Below are positions 5,037 to 9,920 of a stretch of DNA of 9,920 nt, piece by piece (positions within the stretch are counted from its first letter, which is position 1; each line of letters begins with the position of its first letter). Made by a program: the position numbers and the translations under genes. The notes beneath the pieces are model-generated. The model was not told the origin of the DNA. It saw nothing but the letters and a program-made list of their open reading frames with translations, and searched no databases. The DNA lies in contig DAHVXO010000317.1 of NCBI GenBank assembly GCA_027356675.1, positions 1 through 9,920 on the forward strand, in the 5' to 3' direction. The stretch comes from Symbiobacteriaceae bacterium (GTDB taxonomy: Bacteria > Bacillota_E > Symbiobacteriia > Symbiobacteriales > Symbiobacteriaceae).

Positions 5037-7306
5037 TACCCCTTCATCAGTTCCCTGACCCGTGCCACGATCTCCTCCTGAATCGACGGACCCTTGGTGA
5101 GATGGCGGGTCGGCCCCAACTGGAGCAGAGTCTTCTCCCCCTCCGTCAGATCCAGCGCCGTCAAGACCAGGAGCGGAATCTGCTGGGTCCACCGTCGCTG
5201 CCGGAGCAGCCTGACCAGCTGGAACCCATCCAGATTCGGCATCATCAGATCCAAAATGAGCAAATCAGGCCGCTCCTCCATGATCAGCCGGAACGCCTCC
5301 TGCCCATCCGCCGCAGCCCGAACCGCGTACCCGGCCCGCTCCAGCATGACCCCGACGATTCGCCGCACGTCCGGATCATCATCCACCACCATGATCAACG
5401 GAGTCCCGTGCGGCCCACCCGCCCGACCGCCCAACACCCCCCGGATCGTTCCCAGCAACTTCATCTCATCGATGGGTTTGCCGATGACCCCGGCGACCCC
5501 GAGCGCGACCATCTCGGACTCCCGCCCGGTCGTATACGCACTGACCACCACGACCGGTATTTTTCCCGTCGTGGCATCCTCCTTGAGCCGCCGTGCGACC
5601 TCCAGCCCATGCATCCCTGGCATCATGAGATCGAGCGTGATCGCATCGATCTTGCGCGACTTCGCGATCTGCAGCGCCTGCTCTCCAGAAGTAGCCCCAA
5701 CGGTCTGGAGCCCTTCCTGCTCAAGCGAGAGCATGATCAACCGGACGATGTCCGAGTCATCATCGACCACCAGGACTGTCTTGGTCCCCAGCGGCACGGT
5801 TACGTTCAGATCCCCCAGCGCCGGTTCAGTCGGCATGGTAAAGCTGAACGTCGACCCCACCCCGACCTTGCTCTCTGCCCAGATCTGCCCGCCGTGCTCC
5901 TCGACAATCGCCTTACAGATGGCCAGACCCAGTCCGGTGCCCCCGGTCTTGCGGGTCGATGCATTATCCACCCGGTGGAACTTCTCAAAGATTCGCATCA
6001 GCTGGTCGGGTGGGATCCCCGGCCCCCGGTCCCGGACCTCCACCTTGACGTAGAAGCCGTCCTGGACCGCCGTAACCTCGACATCGGTCCCCGGTTCGCT
6101 GAACTTGATGGCGTTGCTCATCAGGTTGACCAGCACCTGCTGGAGCCGGTCCGAGTCCGCCACAGCTCGGGGCAGGTTCGGGGCGACCTTCGTGACCACG
6201 TTGATGCTGCGCTGCTTGGCGTACCCCTCCATCTCCTTGGCGGAACGGGCCACCGCATCGGTGATGGAAAGGGGCGCCTTCTTGATCTCCATCTTTCCCG
6301 CTTCAATGCGGGAGATGTCCAGGATATCGTTGATCAGCCGGATGAGCCGGTCTGTGTTGTTCTGTGCGATGGTCAGCAGGTCCCTGGCCTCACCCGGCAG
6401 GTCGCCGGCGATGCCGCCCAGGACCAGCCCCAGCGACCCCTTGATCGAGGTCATGGGCGTGCGCAGTTCGTGGGTGACCGTGGCGATGAACTCGCTCTTC
6501 ATGCGGTCCACTTCGGTCTCCTTGGTGATGTCGCGGTAGACATAGATGCGGCCCGCGACATTCCCATCCTCATCCTGCACCGGTGCGGAGAACTCGTGGA
6601 AGACCCGCGGCTGCTCGCCCTGCGTCTCAAAGACTCCGGTATGGATCTCGACGGGCGGGCTACCGCCGGGACCGGCCATCCACTCCAACGCCCCGGGATC
6701 CCGGAAGACCCGCCGGGCGTGGTTGTGCAGTTCATGGACCGACTTGCCGATCAGTTGCTCCGCCGCGATCCCCAGGACTCCGCCGACCCGGTGGTTCGCC
6801 ACCACGCACAAGCCAAGGTTATCCACCATGATGATCGCCTCGCCCACCGACTCAAGGATCGAGTGGAGGCGGTGAGCGGTCGCATCGGCGGTCTCACGGG
6901 CCGCCTGAATCTCCAGCAGGTTCTGGCGCAGGCGCTGCTCCATCTCCTTGCGGTGCGTAACATCGCGGGCGATGCCGACGTATGCCACGACATCCCCGTT
7001 GTCGCCCAGCACCTTCGTGATCGACAGGTACGAATACCAGAGGCCCCCGTTCTTGTGGCGGTTGATGATCTCGCCGACCCACTTGCCGTGGGAGGCGAGT
7101 TGCTGCCACATCTCCCGAAAGACCTCCGGCGGTGTCAGACCCGATTTTATGATGTTGGTCCGCTGGCCTATGATCTCCTCATAAGAATAACCGGTCAACT
7201 CCAGGTAGGCCGGATTGACATCGGTGATCAGGGTGTTGCGATCCGAGATGACGATGCCGTCCAGGCTGTTCCCGTATACCTCGCGCAGGATTGTCGTGAA
7301 GTCCAA
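5036..7306 (-). CDS. Soluble hybrid sensor histidine kinase, PAS-PAS-HisKA-HATPase_c-REC-REC
   Basis: A protein of about 756 residues with no membrane segment or signal peptide, so a cytoplasmic sensor. Order: PAS1 (about 9-120), a short coiled linker (about 120-145), PAS2 (about 149-264), dimerisation/phosphoacceptor domain with THELRTPM (His279), ATPase domain with N-box LMSNAIKF (Asn398), G1 DRGPGIP (426-432) and G2 GGTGLGLAI (455-463), receiver 1 (about 509-625, Asp559, Lys610) and receiver 2 (about 637-753, Asp686). All catalytic residues are present. There is no DNA-binding or Hpt output, so phosphate must leave through other proteins; the separate Hpt at 4611-4937 and the CheY-like protein upstream are natural partners. 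An ATG at 7354 is in frame but lies inside the upstream gene; the TTG at 7306 is preferred because AGGAGG is 9 bases before it. The gene starts 19 bases after the response regulator stop, in one operon. The signal sensed is unknown; PAS1 resembles NifL/Aer types. Confidence 0.93.
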   Translation of the reverse strand: MDFTTILREVYGNSLDGIVISDRNTLITDVNPAYLELTGYSYEEIIGQRTNIIKSGLTPPEVFREMWQQLASHGKWVGEIINRHKNGGLWYSYLSITKVLGDNGDVVAYVGIARDVTHRKEMEQRLRQNLLEIQAARETADATAHRLHSILESVGEAIIMVDNLGLCVVANHRVGGVLGIAAEQLIGKSVHELHNHARRVFRDPGALEWMAGPGGSPPVEIHTGVFETQGEQPRVFHEFSAPVQDEDGNVAGRIYVYRDITKETEVDRMKSEFIATVTHELRTPMTSIKGSLGLVLGGIAGDLPGEARDLLTIAQNNTDRLIRLINDILDISRIEAGKMEIKKAPLSITDAVARSAKEMEGYAKQRSINVVTKVAPNLPRAVADSDRLQQVLVNLMSNAIKFSEPGTDVEVTAVQDGFYVKVEVRDRGPGIPPDQLMRIFEKFHRVDNASTRKTGGTGLGLAICKAIVEEHGGQIWAESKVGVGSTFSFTMPTEPALGDLNVTVPLGTKTVLVVDDDSDIVRLIMLSLEQEGLQTVGATSGEQALQIAKSRKIDAITLDLMMPGMHGLEVARRLKEDATTGKIPVVVVSAYTTGRESEMVALGVAGVIGKPIDEMKLLGTIRGVLGGRAGGPHGTPLIMVVDDDPDVRRIVGVMLERAGYAVRAAADGQEAFRLIMEERPDLLILDLMMPNLDGFQLVRLLRQRRWTQQIPLLVLTALDLTEGEKTLLQLGPTRHLTKGPSIQEEIVARVRELMKG

Positions 7307-7315
7307 GTTGCCTGT

Positions 7316-7321
7316 CCTCCT
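7316..7321 (-). promoter_or_regulatory. Ribosome binding site fixing a TTG start (hybrid kinase)
   Basis: AGGAGG on the minus strand lies in the 19-base gap after the response regulator stop (7326-7328), 9 bases before TTG at 7306. The ATG at 7354 would require a 49-base overlap with the upstream gene and has no comparable site. Confidence 0.75.
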
Positions 7322-7325
7322 ACTC

Positions 7326-7703
7326 CTACCCGCTACTGCGCATGATGGCTTCAAGCTGGCTGGACAGCGTCATCGGGTCGAAGGGTTTTACCAGGTAGCC
7401 GATGGCGCCGAGCTCGCGGCCTTTCTGGATCTCGGCCTGCTGGGCCCTGGCGCTGAGAAAGACGACGGGGATGTGCCGCGTGCCCGCCTGGGATTTGAGG
7501 GCCTTGCAGGTCTCATAGCCATCCATTTCGGGCATCATGACATCAAGGAGTATCAGGTCCGGGTTTTCGGTCACGGCCTTTTGTAACCCCTCCACTCCTC
7601 CCGCGGCGACGGAGACCTGGTGGCCCCCCTGGTACTTCAGGGATAGCTGCACCATCCGTTGAATATCGGGATCATCCTCGATGAGGAGGATGCGAAGAGC
7701 CAT
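7326..7703 (-). CDS. CheY-like single-domain response regulator
   Basis: A 125-residue receiver domain with no output domain. The acidic pocket is IEDDPD (Asp10/Asp11), the phosphorylation site is LLDVMMP (Asp54), the switch Ser is in FLSA (Ser84) and the conserved lysine is in LVKPFD (Lys106), so it should be fully active. Stand-alone receivers pass phosphate to or from Hpt proteins or act by protein-protein contacts. It is the first gene of an operon with the hybrid kinase. The ATG at 7703 is preceded by AAAGGAGG at 9 bases. A clear sigma-A-type promoter lies about 34 to 69 bases upstream of the start codon. The target is not evident: there are no flagellar or chemotaxis genes in the window, so it is more likely a phosphorelay intermediate or terminal receiver than a motility CheY. 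Confidence 0.92.
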   Translation of the reverse strand: MALRILLIEDDPDIQRMVQLSLKYQGGHQVSVAAGGVEGLQKAVTENPDLILLDVMMPEMDGYETCKALKSQAGTRHIPVVFLSARAQQAEIQKGRELGAIGYLVKPFDPMTLSSQLEAIMRSSG

Positions 7704-7743
7704 AAGAGAGGGCCTCCTTTTGTACTAGCAACAATCCTCCTAT

Positions 7744-7772
7744 ATTGTAGGGTTTCACTGTCCCAATGTCTA
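7744..7772 (-). promoter_or_regulatory. Sigma-A-type promoter of the response regulator-hybrid kinase operon
   Basis: On the minus strand, TAGACA (7772 to 7767, five of six matches to TTGACA) is followed by a 17-base spacer and TACAAT (7749 to 7744, five of six to TATAAT). Transcription would start near 7737, about 34 bases before the ATG at 7703, leaving room for the AAAGGAGG ribosome binding site. Confidence 0.8.
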
Positions 7773-7789
7773 CCCGTGATCGGGGAAAC

Positions 7790-7805
7790 CGTGACTGCCG
7801 TCACT
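7790..7805. promoter_or_regulatory. CRP/FNR-family-like operator (second copy)
   Basis: The sequence is CGTGA-CTGCCG-TCACT, with a perfect GTGAC/GTCAC inverted repeat and 8 of 10 matches to TGTGA-N6-TCACA. Its centre is about 60 bases upstream of the predicted start of the response regulator transcript, close to the -61.5 position of class I activator sites. It lies in the divergent region shared with the acyl-CoA synthetase gene. No convincing promoter for that gene was found. Confidence 0.5.
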
Positions 7806-7922
7806 TGTTGGAACCGTCGCTGCCCTAGTCCGTCGGTATCTTTTCTTGTACTTCGGGTGGATATGCTGGATGCGGACCCGGCTTTACCCTGAAAGTACGC
7901 ACGCGTGGAAGGAGGCGCTTTC

Positions 7923-9386
7923 ATGGTGACCACTCGCTATCCCACTACAACCGGCCACGGAGCGACGCCGACGCTGGAGGCGCTCTTCCGTCCCCGGGGC
8001 GTGGCGATCGCCGGGGGTTTTGCGAACCCGACGTCCCCGGGGCACCATGTGCTAAGCAGCCTCCGGGAGTCCGGTTTTCCCGGCCATATCGCCGTGGTGC
8101 ACCCGGGTGAGAGCAGTCTGCAGGGCGTCTCGGCTTACGCCAACCTGGAGAGCATCCCCGGCCCCGTGGAGATGCTGGTGCTGGCCATGCCAGCTGTCGC
8201 CGTCGCTGACTGCGTGGAAGGAATTCGCCGGCGCGCGTATCACCGGAAGGATTTGCAGGTGGTCGTCGCCATCTGTGGCGGTTATGCCGAGACCGGTACG
8301 CCCGAGGGTATCGCCCGTCAGCAAGAACTGGTGCACGGGTGCCACAACGCCGGAGTGCGGCTGGTGGGGCCCAATTGCCAGGGCGTGCTGGATAACCGTA
8401 GCCGGTTGGACACCACCTACCTGACCGGGGCATCCCGGCGGGCCAGCGGCATCTCCGTGCTCTCGCAGAGCGGCTCCATGGGCGCCTGGCTGGCGCTGGA
8501 ATGGGCGTCCCTGCCGGTGCCGGTGGGGCTCTCCAAGTTCGTGAGCCTCGGCAACATGGCGGATGTAGAGATGACCGAGGTACTCGCCTACCTTGCGGAG
8601 GACCAGCCGACCCGGGCGATCGGGCTGTACGTGGAGAGCCACGTTCAGGCCAGGGCCCTGCTGGAGGCGGCCGGGGCGGTGGCGTTGCGCAAACCGGTCG
8701 TGCTACTGAAGTCCGGTCGCAGCAGTGTGGGCGGCGAGGCAGTCCAGCTGCACACTCTCAGTTCTGACCTGAGTCATGACGCAGCATTCCGGCAGGCCGG
8801 TCTGATCCAGGCGGAGCGGGTAGATGACTTCAGCGCCATCCTGAGCGCCTTTGACCGGCTCCCGCTGCCCCTGGGCGGGCGGGTGGCGGTGTTGACCAAC
8901 GCCGGTGGACCCGGTCTATATACGATCGACACGCTCATGAAGCATGGCCTGGCCCCCGGGCACTTCAGCAACCCGACCCGCATGACCCTGGCTGCCACCC
9001 TGCCGGCCCATTCCCTGTTGGGCGAACCGCAGGGGTACGTGAATATGACGGCCGCGGTCAGCCCCCGGCAGACGGCCCAGGCCGTGGCTGCCGTGCTGCG
9101 GGACCCCGGTATCGATGCCGTCCTGCCGCTGTTTATCCCCACCCGCTGGGGGGCTGCGGAACTGATGGCCCAGGAGTTGCTGCAACTGCTCCCCGGGGTC
9201 CGGCGCAACAGTCTCGATAAGCCACTCTTCCCGGTGCTGCTGGGAGGCGCTGCGGTGTCGCGGGCCCGGCAGCTGCTGGAGGAGAATGGGATGCTCACGT
9301 TCGGTACACCCGATGCGGCGGCGGCGGCGCTTGGTGCGCTGGTGCGCTTCGCACTGGGGCGGCAAGCGGCGCCGACGGGTGATTAG
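7923..9386 (+). CDS. ADP-forming acyl-CoA synthetase, alpha-subunit type (CoA-binding plus ligase-CoA domains)
   Basis: A 487-residue protein with the domain order of the alpha subunit of ADP-forming acetate/acyl-CoA ligases, relatives of succinyl-CoA synthetase. An N-terminal CoA-binding Rossmann domain (about 17-155) ends in GPNCQG (149-154). A first ligase-CoA domain begins with SQSGSMG (181-187) and contains the YVES segment (Glu238), then KSGRSS and the probable phospho-histidine His277 in QLHTLSS. A second flavodoxin-like domain begins near 320 (VLTNAGGPG). Known enzymes interconvert acyl-CoA, ADP and phosphate with acid, CoA and ATP. The ATP-grasp beta part is missing here and would have to come from another gene. 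The ATG at 7923 is preceded by GGAAGGAGG at 7 bases; the GTG at 7905 lies ahead of that site and is rejected. It is a single-gene unit ending at a strong hairpin. The acyl substrate is unknown; a role as a regulatory or acetylation-related CoA-binding protein is also possible. Confidence 0.85.
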   Translation: MVTTRYPTTTGHGATPTLEALFRPRGVAIAGGFANPTSPGHHVLSSLRESGFPGHIAVVHPGESSLQGVSAYANLESIPGPVEMLVLAMPAVAVADCVEGIRRRAYHRKDLQVVVAICGGYAETGTPEGIARQQELVHGCHNAGVRLVGPNCQGVLDNRSRLDTTYLTGASRRASGISVLSQSGSMGAWLALEWASLPVPVGLSKFVSLGNMADVEMTEVLAYLAEDQPTRAIGLYVESHVQARALLEAAGAVALRKPVVLLKSGRSSVGGEAVQLHTLSSDLSHDAAFRQAGLIQAERVDDFSAILSAFDRLPLPLGGRVAVLTNAGGPGLYTIDTLMKHGLAPGHFSNPTRMTLAATLPAHSLLGEPQGYVNMTAAVSPRQTAQAVAAVLRDPGIDAVLPLFIPTRWGAAELMAQELLQLLPGVRRNSLDKPLFPVLLGGAAVSRARQLLEENGMLTFGTPDAAAAALGALVRFALGRQAAPTGD

Positions 9387-9441
9387 TCCTGCCCACCTTC
9401 AAGCTCTGCCCTGTCAGCCGAACCTGACCCCCGACGTAATG

Positions 9442-9474
9442 GGAGCCCCGGCGCTGTCTAAGCGCCGGGGCTCC
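9442..9474. terminator. Strong hairpin between convergent genes
   Basis: A perfect 14-base-pair stem (GGAGCCCCGGCGCT with AGCGCCGGGGCTCC) has a 5-base loop. It sits 55 bases after the acyl-CoA synthetase stop and 22 bases beyond the end of the opposing small gene. There is no U-tract on either strand, so it is probably a bidirectional terminator or 3'-end barrier of a GC-rich type. Confidence 0.6.
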
Positions 9475-9496
9475 GCGCAATCAACCCGACTTAAGA

Positions 9497-9766
9497 TCAC
9501 GGGTCACGCTTACGCGGCACGCAGATCGGATGCCGCCGCTTGGTCTCCTGACTCAGGAGCCGAATGCGACGGCTGTTAACCCGGCAGGTGGTGCGGCAAC
9601 GACCCGTGGTGCGGGTCCGGCAGCGCCCCATCGTCCGGTGCCGGTGTTCATCCATGATGAAACCGAGGCCGTCCGAGGCATCTGCGGACCCGGCGAGGTC
9701 GCTGAGGAGGCCGGCCTCCCGCTGCAGCGCTTCAGTCAGAATGTCCTGTGCCTCAGGAGTGTCCAT
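9497..9766 (-). CDS. Small Arg/Cys-rich protein of unknown function
   Basis: An 89-residue protein that I do not recognise. The N-terminal 38 residues are acidic and helical (MDTPEAQDILTEALQREAG). From about residue 40 onward it is strongly basic and rich in Arg, Thr and Cys, with an 8-residue near-repeat GRCRTRTT/GRCRTTCR, and it ends in ICVPRKRDP. Four cysteines are present (three in the repeat, one near the end) and could bind metal. The start is well supported: GGAGGTGA lies 4 bases before the ATG at 9766, among the best ribosome binding sites in the window. It converges on the acyl-CoA synthetase gene across a hairpin. The tail could bind nucleic acid, or the repeat could be a modified peptide core, but neither is shown. 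Coding status rests mainly on the ribosome binding site, since the opposite strand is also open here. Confidence 0.55.
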   Translation of the reverse strand: MDTPEAQDILTEALQREAGLLSDLAGSADASDGLGFIMDEHRHRTMGRCRTRTTGRCRTTCRVNSRRIRLLSQETKRRHPICVPRKRDP

Positions 9767-9920
9767 ACAATCACCTCCGAGGGGTCGCACGCTGATGTTG
9801 GACCCCGCCTTCAGTCTATGAAGGTGATGACGTTATGTGAGGTATCGTGCGATCCCGATGCCCGCCGGCAGCGGCAAGGGATTACCGCGAACGTGTATTT
9901 TCTCGGAGGAGTCAGGGGGT
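9767..9920. other. Intergenic region or gene edge at the right end of the window
   Basis: These 154 bases hold the leader of the small Arg/Cys-rich gene. I found no convincing promoter on either strand. A short hairpin (CCTTCA/TGAAGG, around 9810-9825) is present. On the plus strand, GGAGGAG at 9905-9911 could be a ribosome binding site for a gene starting just beyond the window. On the minus strand a frame is open from the edge to a TAA at 9833-9835, too short to call. Confidence 0.3.

Noticed and set aside
4407..5192. A 261-codon minus-strand frame across the CxxC and Hpt genes.
   Set aside because: It overlaps two genes with clear motifs and a tight stop/start overlap on the plus strand, and runs into the kinase 3' end. 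It has no domain signal.
5012..7345. A 777-codon open frame on the plus strand, antisense to the hybrid kinase.
   Set aside because: It is exactly covered by a kinase with all catalytic motifs on the minus strand. The plus-strand translation is rich in Arg, His, Asp and Pro without domains, the usual mirror frame of high-GC coding DNA.
9545..9559. Perfect 7-base palindrome CTCCTGA-C-TCAGGAG.
   Set aside because: It lies inside the predicted small gene, is short, and has no partner site in the window.
9564..9821. An 85-codon plus-strand frame opposite the small Arg/Cys-rich gene.
   Set aside because: It is also Arg-rich and open, but it has no good ribosome binding site at its start, whereas the minus-strand frame has GGAGGTGA at the right distance.

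Overview
The window is GC-rich and bacterial. It has strong GGAGG-type ribosome binding sites, frequent GTG and TTG starts, a bacilliredoxin and a DUF2197-type zinc-ribbon protein. Together these point to a high-GC member of the Bacillota, of the Symbiobacterium or Thermaerobacter kind. This is an inference from gene content, not a taxonomic identification. No insertion sequence, CRISPR array, tRNA, rRNA or phage gene was seen.

Layout from left to right. (1) On the minus strand, positions 1429 to 1 hold a pseudouridine-degradation operon: psuG, then a PfkB-type kinase (probable psuK) cut by the window edge. (2) On the minus strand, positions 4252 to 1623 hold a YwiC-like membrane protein, an MdtH-like MFS transporter and a bacilliredoxin, closed by a good intrinsic terminator at 1521-1553. 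(3) On the plus strand, positions 4409 to 4937 hold a small double-CxxC protein that overlaps an Hpt phosphotransfer protein by 8 bases. (4) Convergent to it, on the minus strand at 7703 to 5036, are a CheY-like single-domain response regulator and a soluble hybrid histidine kinase (PAS-PAS-HisKA-HATPase-REC-REC). (5) On the plus strand, positions 7923 to 9386 encode an ADP-forming acyl-CoA synthetase alpha subunit with no beta partner in view. (6) On the minus strand, positions 9766 to 9497 encode a small Arg/Cys-rich protein of unknown function. Almost all the DNA is coding, and no gene-free stretch exceeds 300 bases.

The hybrid kinase, separate Hpt and stand-alone receiver together contain every module of a His-Asp-His-Asp phosphorelay, split over two convergent units. 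Both divergent intergenic regions (4253-4408 and 7704-7922) carry an inverted repeat with the core GTGA-N6-TCAC, the CRP/FNR-family operator pattern. Upstream of ywiC the repeat sits exactly 29.5 bases from a GACAAT -10 element, the geometry of an activator site centred at -41.5. Upstream of the response regulator it is centred near -60 of a clear sigma-A promoter (TAGACA-17-TACAAT). The first PAS domain of the kinase resembles flavin-binding NifL/Aer PAS domains. A redox- or oxygen-responsive circuit covering the phosphorelay and the ywiC-MFS-bacilliredoxin unit is therefore the most interesting hypothesis here. It is inference and untested.
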